Positions 8,283 through 16,315 of a stretch of 64,000 nucleotides of DNA are shown piece after piece (position 1 is the first letter of the stretch; every line of letters starts with the position of its first letter). Source of the stretch: CAVTWH01 sp963850915 (GTDB lineage: Bacteria; Actinomycetota; Actinomycetes; Mycobacteriales; Micromonosporaceae); NCBI GenBank assembly GCA_963850915.1, contig CAWKND010000004.1:1116001-1180000 (forward strand). The letters are read 5' to 3'. Made by a program: the position numbers and the translations under genes. Below the pieces are notes generated by a model that did no database searches, was not told where the DNA came from, and saw nothing but the letters and a program-made list of their open reading frames with translations.

Positions 8283-9502
8283 CGCTGCCCGTGAACACCG
8301 ACCTGCGCGGCCGACCCGAACTGTCCACAGAGGACACTCCACCGCCGGCGCGCCGGGAGTGGCCGGACGGCCAGGCCCAGGTGATGGCGTACTACTTCCC
8401 GCAGTGGCACGTGGATCCGCGCAACGAGGCCATGTTCGGCCAGGGCTTCACCGAGTGGGACGTGCTACGGCCGGCCCGACCGCGCTTCCCGGGCCACGTC
8501 CAGCCCAAGCGTCCACTGTGGGGGGAGACCGACGAGAGCGATCCCGCGGTCGCCTCCCGGATCGTGGCCGCCGCGCTGGACCACGGAGTCGACGGCTTCA
8601 TCGTGGACTGGTACTGGTTCGACAACGCGCCATTCCTCAACGGAGCGCTCGACCGCGGACTGCTGCAAGCCGATCGGCTCGCCGAGTTCCGGTTCGCGCT
8701 GATGTGGGCCAACCACGACTGGACCGACCTCTACCCGGCCCGCGAGCCCAGCCCCACGGTGATGCTGCCGGCGCCGAACACCCGGTTCCACGCCGAAACC
8801 GCGTTCGAACACATCCTCGAGCGGTACCTGAGCCACCCCTCGTACTGGCGCGTCGGCGGCAAGCCGTACTTCTGCGTCTACGACCTGCCCGGCCTGATCG
8901 GCGGGATGGGTTCGGTGGCCCGTACGGCGGCGCTGTTCGACGGCTTCCGCGACCGGGCGGTACGGGCCGGGCTGCCGGGGCTGTACCTGACCGGGGCGCT
9001 CAACCCTGGGGTACCCGACCCGCAGCGGCTGGTCCGCGAACTGGGCCTGGACGCGGCCACCCACTACACCTGGTGGCACCACCCGGACAGCGCCTTCACC
9101 ACGTTCCCGACCACCGAGTACCCGGCGGCCCACGCCAACGCCCGCACCACGTGGGCGCAGCAGAGCGCCGCCCTGCCAGTGGATTACCTGCCCAACGTCA
9201 CCGTCGGCTGGGACCCCAGCCCACGTACCGGCGAGTGGGCGATGCAGCGGGACGAGGGGTACCCGTTCACGTCGATCCTGACCGGCAACACCCCCGAGCG
9301 GGTCGGCGCCGCGCTGGGTGACGCGCTGGACTTCGCCGCCGGAGCGGGGCGGCCGAAGGTGGTCACCATCAACGCCTGGAACGAGTGGACCGAGGGCAGC
9401 TACCTCGAACCCGACGAAGAGTACGGACACGGATACCTCGAGGCGGTGCGGCAGGCGGTGGATGCCGCGCGCAGCCAGAACACAGTTGGAGGAGCGGCAT
9501 GA
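8279..9502 (+). CDS. Glycoside hydrolase 99-like / WbsX-family protein
   Basis: A 407-aa cytoplasmic protein. The segments MAYYFPQWH, GQGFTEWD, DHGVDGFIVDWYWF and FRFALMWANHDWTDLY, and the C-terminal VVTINAWNEWTEGSYLEPD, are hallmarks of the WbsX / GH99-like barrel. Members are annotated as polysaccharide-processing glycosidases or transferases. No signal peptide is present, so it should act on imported oligosaccharide or on nucleotide-linked sugar inside the cell. It is coupled to the ATPase gene before it (ATGA) and to rhamnose isomerase after it (ATGA). I infer that it cleaves a rhamnose-containing oligosaccharide brought in by the importer. Confidence 0.75.
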   Translation: MTLPVNTDLRGRPELSTEDTPPPARREWPDGQAQVMAYYFPQWHVDPRNEAMFGQGFTEWDVLRPARPRFPGHVQPKRPLWGETDESDPAVASRIVAAALDHGVDGFIVDWYWFDNAPFLNGALDRGLLQADRLAEFRFALMWANHDWTDLYPAREPSPTVMLPAPNTRFHAETAFEHILERYLSHPSYWRVGGKPYFCVYDLPGLIGGMGSVARTAALFDGFRDRAVRAGLPGLYLTGALNPGVPDPQRLVRELGLDAATHYTWWHHPDSAFTTFPTTEYPAAHANARTTWAQQSAALPVDYLPNVTVGWDPSPRTGEWAMQRDEGYPFTSILTGNTPERVGAALGDALDFAAGAGRPKVVTINAWNEWTEGSYLEPDEEYGHGYLEAVRQAVDAARSQNTVGGAA

Positions 9503-10668
9503 ACCCGCAGGTGACGCAGGCGATCAAGGCGCTGCGGATCGAGACGCCGTCCTGGGCGTACGGCAACTCGGGCACCCGGTTCAAGGTCTTCCCGCAGGCC
9601 GGGGTACCGCGCAGCCCGTACGAGAAGCTGGCCGACGCGGCCCAGGTGCACCGTTTCACCGGGGTCGCCCCCAGCGTCGCCCTGCACATCCCGTGGGATC
9701 ACGTCGAGGACTACCGGGACCTGGCCAAGGCAGCGGCCGACCTGGGCCTGCAGATCGGGGCGATCAACCCGAACACGTTCCAGGACAACGACTACAAGCT
9801 GGGCAGCGTCAACAATCCGGAGCCCGCCGTGCGCCGCAAGGCAATCGAGCACCTGCTGGAGTGCGTCGAGGTGATGACCCAGACCGGGTCGACCATCCTG
9901 TCGCTGTGGTTCGCCGACGGCACCAACTACCCCGGCCAGGATGACCTGGCCCGGCGGCAGGAGCGGCTGGAAACGGCGCTGACCGAGGTGTACGCCGCGC
10001 TGCCGGCCGGGGCCCGGATGTTGTTGGAGTACAAGTTCTTCGAGCCCGCGTTCTACGCCACCGACCTGCCCGACTGGGGTACCTCGCTGCTGCACTGCCT
10101 GCGCCTGGGCGAGCGGGCCCAGGTCCTGGTCGACACCGGCCACCACGCCCCCGGTACCAACATCGAGTTCCTGGTGATGAACCTGTTGCGGGCCGGCCGG
10201 TTGGGCGGATTCCACTTCAACAGCCGGTTCTACGCCGACGACGACCTGATCGTCGGGGCGGCCGACCCGTTCCAGCTGTTCCGCATCATGCTCGAGGTGG
10301 TACAGGGCGGCGGGCTGGACCCGGCGACCAACCACGGGGCCGGGGTGGCGTTCATGCTCGACCAGTGCCACAACCTGGAGGAGAAGATCCCGGCCCAGAT
10401 CCGCAGCGTGATGAACGTGCAGGAGGCTACGGCCAAGGCGCTGCTGGTCGACCAGGACGCACTCGTGGCGGCCCAGGACGAGGGCGATGTACTGACCGCA
10501 CACGCGGTACTGATGGACGCGTACAACACTGATGTCCGGCCTTTGCTGGCCGACCTGCGTACCGGGATGGGTCTGGACCCGGACCCGGTGGCCGCCTACC
10601 GGCGCAGCGGATACGCCGGGCAGATCCGCGCCGACCGGGTCGGTGGCCAGGCCATGGGCTGGAACTGA
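9499..10668 (+). CDS. rhaI: L-rhamnose isomerase (RhaI type)
   Basis: A 389-aa xylose-isomerase-like TIM-barrel protein converting L-rhamnose to L-rhamnulose. The metal-binding residues of the Pseudomonas-type enzyme can be followed: E177 (LLEYKFFEP), D212 and H215 (VDTGHHAPGTNIEF), H239 (FHFNSR), and D247/D249 in the YADDDL motif. The segment after that and the C-terminus AGQIRADRVGGQAMGWN are also family-like. It starts inside the stop of the GH99-like gene and its stop overlaps the next ATG. Its partner enzymes RhaB and RhaEW are encoded by the converging operon at 18468-21928. Confidence 0.88.
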   Translation: MNPQVTQAIKALRIETPSWAYGNSGTRFKVFPQAGVPRSPYEKLADAAQVHRFTGVAPSVALHIPWDHVEDYRDLAKAAADLGLQIGAINPNTFQDNDYKLGSVNNPEPAVRRKAIEHLLECVEVMTQTGSTILSLWFADGTNYPGQDDLARRQERLETALTEVYAALPAGARMLLEYKFFEPAFYATDLPDWGTSLLHCLRLGERAQVLVDTGHHAPGTNIEFLVMNLLRAGRLGGFHFNSRFYADDDLIVGAADPFQLFRIMLEVVQGGGLDPATNHGAGVAFMLDQCHNLEEKIPAQIRSVMNVQEATAKALLVDQDALVAAQDEGDVLTAHAVLMDAYNTDVRPLLADLRTGMGLDPDPVAAYRRSGYAGQIRADRVGGQAMGWN

Positions 10669-11777
10669 TGGCCCGCATCACCGGCGCGACGCTGGGTCCG
10701 GTGACCCGGGCCGCCGGCAACGTGTTCGGCGACAGCTGGGCCACCTGTGAGGGGCCGGCCGGCGAGCTGTTCGCGGCGGCCGACGACACCCGGGGCTTCG
10801 GCGATGTCTGCTCGACGAACCTGGCGGTGAACGTCCTCGATGGACATCCGGGGGAGCCGGCCGGGCTGACCGGACGGACGGTCAACCCGATGACCGAGTA
10901 CGGCGAGATGTGCGAGACCGGACCGGATCTGGGGAACTGGAAGGCGAACGGCATCACCGCGGTGGACGGTTCGCTGTACCTCTCGGTCAGCCGGCACCAC
11001 TACATGTCGCCACCGTTCTGGCAGCAGGAGGCGTGGGACTCCAGCCTGATCCGGTCCGACGACGGCGGCCAGACGTGGACCGGTCGGCCGCCGATCGGGC
11101 AGTCCATGTTCCCGGGCCGGTCGTTCGCGGCGCCGTGGTTCGTCGACTACGGCGCGGACGTGGCCAGCGCACCCCACGGCGGGCAGGACTACGTCTACGC
11201 CCTCTCCAGCGCCGGGCACTGGAACAACGGGCACGCGATGAACCTGGGCCGGGTACGGCGGGACCGCATCGGCCGGCTCGCCCCGGCCGACTGGGAGTTC
11301 GCCACCGGGTTTGTGGCCGATCCGAACCCGGACCCGACCGACCGTACCGTCGGCGAACCGGTCTGGCGGGACCGGTGCGACGTCGCGCTGCCGGTTTTCC
11401 AGGCCCCGGGGCGGACCGGAATGGCCGGCGCGACCTGGATCCCGGCGATCGGCCGGTACGTGCTGCCGCAGTGGCACTTTCCCCACCTCGACCGGCCCAG
11501 CCCCGGCCGATGGCAGCACAGCCGCTGGGAGTTCTACAGCGCGCCCTGCCCGTGGGGCCCCTGGGAGCTGTTCTTCAGCCAGGACTTCGCGCCGGAGGGG
11601 TTCTACAACCCGTCGGTACCGAGCCGGTTCGTCAGCCCGGACGGTACCCGGCTGTGGGTACTGACCTGTGGCGACTTCGTCACCCACGCGTACTACGCCC
11701 TGCACGTCGCCCCGCTGGACCTGCAGCTGGTCGACGACGACGACCCCGTGCACAGCAGAACGGAGAGCCCCGGATGA
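10668..11777 (+). CDS. Beta-propeller glycosidase-like protein (DUF4185-like)
   Basis: A 369-aa protein without a signal peptide. Repeated blade-like elements are visible (SSLIRSDDGGQTWTG, YVYALSSAGHWNNGHAMNLGRVRRD, ATWIPAIGRYVLPQWHF, WEFYSAPCPWGPWELFF). They resemble sialidase/GH43-type five-bladed propellers such as the DUF4185 family. Possible acidic catalytic residues are in GDSWATCEGP and YGEMCET. Its start overlaps the rhamnose isomerase stop (TGATG). I infer glycoside cleavage or binding of the imported sugar. The family name is tentative. Confidence 0.6.
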   Translation: MARITGATLGPVTRAAGNVFGDSWATCEGPAGELFAAADDTRGFGDVCSTNLAVNVLDGHPGEPAGLTGRTVNPMTEYGEMCETGPDLGNWKANGITAVDGSLYLSVSRHHYMSPPFWQQEAWDSSLIRSDDGGQTWTGRPPIGQSMFPGRSFAAPWFVDYGADVASAPHGGQDYVYALSSAGHWNNGHAMNLGRVRRDRIGRLAPADWEFATGFVADPNPDPTDRTVGEPVWRDRCDVALPVFQAPGRTGMAGATWIPAIGRYVLPQWHFPHLDRPSPGRWQHSRWEFYSAPCPWGPWELFFSQDFAPEGFYNPSVPSRFVSPDGTRLWVLTCGDFVTHAYYALHVAPLDLQLVDDDDPVHSRTESPG

Positions 11778-13222
11778 CCACCACCGACGTCGCCCCGAGC
11801 CAGGTCGACCACCTGGGCCGTACCGCCGCCCCGCCGGCCCGCATCGGTCTGGTCGCCGGCGGGCTGGCCGCGTACTGGCCGCAGTTCCCCGGCCTGTACG
11901 ACAGCGTGCTCGCCTCGACCCGCCGGGTGGCCGAGCGGCTGGCCGGGTACGGAGCCGAGATCATCGACGGCGGGTTCGTCAACGACGCCAGCCAGGCCGG
12001 CCCGGCCGGGGACATCCTGCGGGCAGCCGGCTGTGACCTGATCGTCTACTTCGTCCCGACCTACCTGACCGCCTCGATGGTGCTGCCGGTGGCCCAGCGG
12101 GCCGGGGCGCCGGTGCTGGTACTCAACCTGCAGCCGTCGGCCAGCATGGATCACGACACCTTCGGTACCGGGGAGTGGCTGGCCTACTGCGGGGCCTGCC
12201 CGCTGCCCGAGATCGGCAACACGTTCCTGCGGGCCGACATCGGCTTCCGGTCGGTCTCCGGGCACCTCGACGACGAACGGGCCTGGGCCAAGGTCGGCCA
12301 GTGGGTACGCGCGGCGCGGGTCTCCCGGGCGCTGCGTACCGGGCGGTTCGGGCTGATGGGCCACCTGTACCCGGGCATGCTCGACGTCTCCACCGACCTC
12401 ACGCTGATCCCGACCCGGCTCGGCGGGCACATCGAGGTGCTCGAGTTCGACGACCTCCGCGAGGCGGTCAACGCGGCCGCTCCGTCCGAAGTGGACGCTG
12501 TCCTGGAGCGGGCCCGGGCCATTTTCGACCTCGACGACACGGTCGACCCGGACGACCTGCGCTGGGGTGCCACGGTGGCGGCCGGGCTCGACCGGCTGGT
12601 CACCGAGTTCAACCTGGACAGCCTGGCCTACTACCACCGTGGCCTGGCCGGGGAGCTGCACGAGCGGCTCGGGGCCGGGATGATCCTGGGCTCCTCGCTG
12701 CTCACCGCGCGCGGCGTACCGGCGGTGGGGGAGTACGAGCTGCGGGCCAGCCTGGCCATGCTGATCCTGGACCGGCTCGGCGCCGGCGGCTCGTTCACCG
12801 AGTTCCAGGCGCTGGACTTCGAACGCGGCCACGTGGAGATGGGCCACGACGGCCCGGCCCACCTGGCGATCAGCCAGGGCCGGCCGCTGCTGCGCGGGCT
12901 GGGTACGTACCACGGCAAGCGGGGCTGGGGCGTGTCGGTCGAGTTCGACGTGGCCCACGGCCCGGTCACACTGCTCGGCCTGACCCAGCTGCGCGACGGC
13001 ACGCTGCGCCTGGTGGCCAGCGAGGGCGAGGTCGTCGGCGGCCCGCTGCTGAAGATCGGTAACACCACCAGCCGGGTCGACTTCGGCGTGGATCCGGGCG
13101 ACTGGACCGATGCCTGGTCCGCCTCTGGCGTCGGCCACCACTGGGGGCTCGGCCTGGGCCACCGGGTGGGCGACCTGCGCGCGGTCGCGTCACTGCTCAA
13201 CCTCGAACTCACCGTCGTCTGA
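11774..13222 (+). CDS. L-fucose/L-arabinose isomerase-family protein
   Basis: A 482-aa cytoplasmic protein with the layout of the AraA/FucI fold. An N-terminal Rossmann-like domain (IGLVAGGLAAYWPQFPGLYDSVL, CDLIVYFVPTYLTASMVLPV) is followed by FGLMGHLYPGMLDVSTDLT and a C-terminal region with EYELRASLAMLILDRLG and FERGHVEMGHDGP. These enzymes interconvert aldoses and ketoses. Having this gene beside rhaI suggests a second sugar in the transported substrate. Alternatively, the protein has a different activity within the superfamily. It is coupled to the previous gene (ATGA). Confidence 0.7.
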   Translation: MTTTDVAPSQVDHLGRTAAPPARIGLVAGGLAAYWPQFPGLYDSVLASTRRVAERLAGYGAEIIDGGFVNDASQAGPAGDILRAAGCDLIVYFVPTYLTASMVLPVAQRAGAPVLVLNLQPSASMDHDTFGTGEWLAYCGACPLPEIGNTFLRADIGFRSVSGHLDDERAWAKVGQWVRAARVSRALRTGRFGLMGHLYPGMLDVSTDLTLIPTRLGGHIEVLEFDDLREAVNAAAPSEVDAVLERARAIFDLDDTVDPDDLRWGATVAAGLDRLVTEFNLDSLAYYHRGLAGELHERLGAGMILGSSLLTARGVPAVGEYELRASLAMLILDRLGAGGSFTEFQALDFERGHVEMGHDGPAHLAISQGRPLLRGLGTYHGKRGWGVSVEFDVAHGPVTLLGLTQLRDGTLRLVASEGEVVGGPLLKIGNTTSRVDFGVDPGDWTDAWSASGVGHHWGLGLGHRVGDLRAVASLLNLELTVV

Positions 13223-13242
13223 TCCAGCGGAAGGTGTCTGGC

Positions 13243-15255
13243 GTGGATCTGTCTGATGTGGACCGGCCGGAAGGCCCGTCCTGGCGCCCGGCCGGTGGCG
13301 GCTGGACCCTCGGTACGGCCGGGATCGGCTGGCTGCTCTACGTACCCGACGGCGACAACACCTCGGTCCAGGTACGCGGCGATCGGCAGCAGCCGGCGGC
13401 GGCGGAGCCGGTCGGCGACGGCCTGCGCTGGTACTGGCCAGCGGTGGTCGACGAGGGTGGCCGGGCGCTCGCCATCGCGGTCACCGTCCATCTGGAGCCG
13501 AGCCCGGGCCAGCTGCGCCTGCGGCTGCAGGTGGACAACCAGTCACCGGCGACCGTGGACAGCGCGCTCTTCCCGTGGATCCGTGGGGTCCAGGTACCGG
13601 CCGGCCGGACGCTGACCGCGCTCACCCGCGACTACTACGGTGCCCGGGAGCGTCCACTGTGGCCGCAGTTCGAGTGGAACAAGGGCTACTACGGCACGGT
13701 ACGACCGACGGCGATGACCGACTCGTTGGTGTTCGGCAATCCGACCGCGCCGTTCGTGGTGATGCGGGACGGTGCGGAGGCGGTCGCCGCCTGGGTGGCC
13801 GGGCCGACGCCGGAGATCGTCGGCTGGATGTGGGAGCTGGAGCCCGGGTACGCCGACACGATCGGCGACCAGGTGCCCTGGCCGGAGTGTGCCGCGCCAG
13901 CCGGTGAACTGCGCTTCTCGGCGGTACACCTGCTTGACCTCGCGCCGGGTGGGCAGCGGGAGCTGGCCACGGTACAGCTGAGCCACGCCGCCGGGGACTG
14001 GCCGGAGGCGCTGGCCGCCTACCGGGAGCACCGGGCCGAGGTGGTCCAGGCCAGCCCGCCGGCGTGGGCCGCGATGCCGCACTCGTGGTACCAGATCGGG
14101 CTGAACTCCCCGGTCGGCGAGCGCCGGTACAACTTCGCCGACCTGCCGACCCTGGCCCGCGAGTGCGCCGACGCCGGGGTCGCCGTACTGCATGTCATCG
14201 GCTGGAACACCGGCGGCCAGGACCGCAACAACCCGTGCCACGACCCGGATCCGGCGCTGGGCGGCGCCGCCGGACTGGCCGAGGCGATCGCGGCCTGCCA
14301 GGCGATCGGCGTCCGGGTGGTGCTGTTCACCAAGTTCACCTGGGCCGACCAGGCGACCGAGCGGTTCACCACGGAGCTGCACCGCAGCGCCGTACGCGAC
14401 CCGTACGGCGACTACTACCGGCTGCCCGGCTACCAGTACCTCACGCCGCACCAGCTGCTTGACGTCAACACCCGCCGGCTGATCCCGATGTGCTTCCTGC
14501 ACGAGGAGTACCTGCGGGCCTGCGAGCGCGAATTCGACAAGGTCGTCGCGACCGGGGCCGACGGCATGCTGTTCGACGAGACCATGCACCACACGCCGGC
14601 CCTGCTGTGCTACGCCACCGATCACGGGCACGCCCCCGGCGCATCGGTCTACGGCGCCGATTCGCTGCTGGCCCAGCGACTGCGGGCCCGGCTGCCGGAG
14701 AACAGGTCGGACTTCCTCTTCGCCGGTGAGACGGTGTACGAGGATCTCCAACCGTCCTACCAGGTGTCCTACATCCGCAGCCACTACGTCGACCACCAGC
14801 CGCTGACCCGGTACGTCAACCCGCGACTGCGGATGATGACCACCGTGTCCGGCTTCGACGATCGCAACCAGATCAACCAGGCCCTGCTGTACGGGTACCT
14901 GCTCTGCTACGAGCCGCGCCACTTCAAGGGCCGGCTGGCCGACTTCCCGTCCACTGTGGAGTACGGCACGGTCGCCGAGCGGCTGCGTACCGAACTGGCC
15001 GAGTACCTCTGGCACGGTACCTTCGAACGCTCCGGAGTACTGGCCACCACCGACGCTGCCGCGCTGCCGGTACGGACGGCCCGGTGGCGGCACGCCAGTG
15101 ACGGCAGCACGCTGCTGGCGCTGGCGAACTACAACCGGACGCCGGCCGTTGTCGTAGTGGACGACGTGGCCGAGGTGCGGGGCATCGACGGCCCATGGCG
15201 ACAGGTCGGCGACGAGCTTGTCGTGCCGCCGCGCGGACTCCTGCTGGTGCGCTGA
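13243..15255 (+). CDS. Large glycoside-hydrolase-like protein (DUF6259-like, TIM barrel)
   Basis: A 670-aa protein. The first 260 residues are beta-rich (LRWYWPAVV, LRLRLQVDNQSPATVDSALFPWI). They are followed by a barrel with VAVLHVIGWNTGGQDRNNPCHDPD, IGVRVVLFTKFTWAD and GADGMLFDETMHHTPALLCY, in which the D of FDE is a candidate catalytic acid. A small beta domain closes the protein. There is no signal peptide, so action is intracellular. The GTG at 13243 is chosen because GGAAGG lies eight bases before it; an in-frame GTG at 13234 abuts that site. It sits 20 bp after the isomerase-like gene and before rhaM. Confidence 0.65.
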   Translation: MDLSDVDRPEGPSWRPAGGGWTLGTAGIGWLLYVPDGDNTSVQVRGDRQQPAAAEPVGDGLRWYWPAVVDEGGRALAIAVTVHLEPSPGQLRLRLQVDNQSPATVDSALFPWIRGVQVPAGRTLTALTRDYYGARERPLWPQFEWNKGYYGTVRPTAMTDSLVFGNPTAPFVVMRDGAEAVAAWVAGPTPEIVGWMWELEPGYADTIGDQVPWPECAAPAGELRFSAVHLLDLAPGGQRELATVQLSHAAGDWPEALAAYREHRAEVVQASPPAWAAMPHSWYQIGLNSPVGERRYNFADLPTLARECADAGVAVLHVIGWNTGGQDRNNPCHDPDPALGGAAGLAEAIAACQAIGVRVVLFTKFTWADQATERFTTELHRSAVRDPYGDYYRLPGYQYLTPHQLLDVNTRRLIPMCFLHEEYLRACEREFDKVVATGADGMLFDETMHHTPALLCYATDHGHAPGASVYGADSLLAQRLRARLPENRSDFLFAGETVYEDLQPSYQVSYIRSHYVDHQPLTRYVNPRLRMMTTVSGFDDRNQINQALLYGYLLCYEPRHFKGRLADFPSTVEYGTVAERLRTELAEYLWHGTFERSGVLATTDAAALPVRTARWRHASDGSTLLALANYNRTPAVVVVDDVAEVRGIDGPWRQVGDELVVPPRGLLLVR

Positions 15256-15312
15256 TCGACTTCTGACCCGCCCAGCGGGAGTCGGCCCGCTGGATCAAAC
15301 CGGAGGCAGGAC

Positions 15313-15636
15313 ATGGACGGCTTCACCCGGATCGCGTTCTCGCTGGCGCTGCCGGCCGAGAGCGTGCCGGAGTACGCCCGCCGGCACGCGGAGCTGTGGC
15401 CGGAGCTGCGGGCGGCCATCACCGCGCAGGGCGGGCGGAACTTCTCGCTCTTCGCGGTACCGGCGGTGGGGCGGGTCTTCGGCTACCTGGAGGTGGCCGA
15501 CGAGGAGCGCTGGGCGGCCGGCGCCGACACCGAGCTGACCCACCGGTGGTGGCGGTACATGGCCGAGGTCATGCCGGCCAACGCGGACTTCTCGCCGATC
15601 GGCGACGAGGTGCACGAGGTCTTCCACCAGGACTGA
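15313..15636 (+). CDS. rhaM: L-rhamnose mutarotase
   Basis: A 107-aa protein of the RhaM family, which interconverts alpha and beta L-rhamnose so that isomerase receives the right anomer. Family landmarks are present: RIAFSLAL, YARRHAELWPELRAAI with the conserved histidine, NFSLFAV, FGYLEV and the paired tryptophans in HRWWRYMAEVM. The length is close to the usual ~104 aa. A GGAGGCAGG site precedes the ATG. The last codons (HQD-stop) form the first copy of a 16-bp tandem repeat that fills the gap to lutC. Confidence 0.92.
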   Translation: MDGFTRIAFSLALPAESVPEYARRHAELWPELRAAITAQGGRNFSLFAVPAVGRVFGYLEVADEERWAAGADTELTHRWWRYMAEVMPANADFSPIGDEVHEVFHQD

Positions 15637-15703
15637 GGCCCACCAGGACTGAGGCCCACCAGGACTGAGGCCCACCGGGACTGAGGCCCACCAGGACTGA
15701 GGG
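15624..15703. repeat. 16-bp tandem repeat, five copies, at convergent operon ends
   Basis: Unit CCACCAGGACTGAGGC repeats five times without spacers. The fourth copy has one change (CCACCGGGACTGAGGC) and the fifth ends GG instead of GC. The first copy encodes the final three residues and stop of rhaM, so the array looks like expansion of the 3' end of that gene. It runs exactly to the lutC stop at 15704. No spacers or palindromes are present, so it is not a CRISPR. Confidence 0.9.
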
Positions 15704-16315
15704 TTACCCGGTGACGATCAGCAGCTGCAGGTCGCGTGGACCGTGTACGCCCTCGACCCGGTTGAGCTCGATGTCGCTGGTCGCCGACGGTCCGCTGATC
15801 CAGGTCTGCGGCCGGCGCGGGTCGAGCAGCGGCAGCGCGGCGGGCAGGTCGGCCACGATCTGGTCGGCCCGGATGACGCAGACGTGGTGGTCGGGGAGCA
15901 GGGTGAGTACCCGGCGCCCCTGCCCCGGCCCGGCGGTGAGTACCACGGTGCCGGTCTCCGCGATGGCCACCGTGGCCGTGGTCAGCACGGCGTACGCCCG
16001 GTCGAGCTGGGCAACGGTCAGTGGCGGCTCGTCGACCAGTACCGACAGTCCCACTGTCCACTGTGGATCGATGTCGGCCGGTACCGCGACCGGGTGCGCC
16101 CCGACGATCGCCGCGATCGCCGCCGGCAGCTCGGCCTGAGTTACCCGGCAGACACCGGCCCGGTAGTCGGCCGCCCGTTGGGCGAACAGGCCGACCAGGT
16201 CGGCGACCGGGGCGGCGGCACCGCGGTAGTCACGGGACACCTCGGGCGTGGCCGGTCGGTCGGCCAGCGCCGCCCGTACCCGTTGCAGGATCTGCTCTTT
16301 CGCCGTATTGGTCAC
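15704..16315 (-). CDS. lutC: Lactate utilization protein C (LUD domain)
   Basis: A 203-aa LUD-domain protein, the third component of the LutABC L-lactate oxidation complex. N-terminal KEQILQRVRAAL is typical. The LUD core includes AETGTVVLTAGPGQGRRVLTLLPDHHVCVIRADQIV and the C-terminal signature TWISGPSATSDIELNRVEGVHGPRDLQLLIV. The GTG start overlaps the stop of the lutAB fusion (GTGA). In this operon it oxidises the L-lactate formed from rhamnose-derived lactaldehyde to pyruvate. Confidence 0.93.
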   Translation of the reverse strand: MTNTAKEQILQRVRAALADRPATPEVSRDYRGAAAPVADLVGLFAQRAADYRAGVCRVTQAELPAAIAAIVGAHPVAVPADIDPQWTVGLSVLVDEPPLTVAQLDRAYAVLTTATVAIAETGTVVLTAGPGQGRRVLTLLPDHHVCVIRADQIVADLPAALPLLDPRRPQTWISGPSATSDIELNRVEGVHGPRDLQLLIVTG

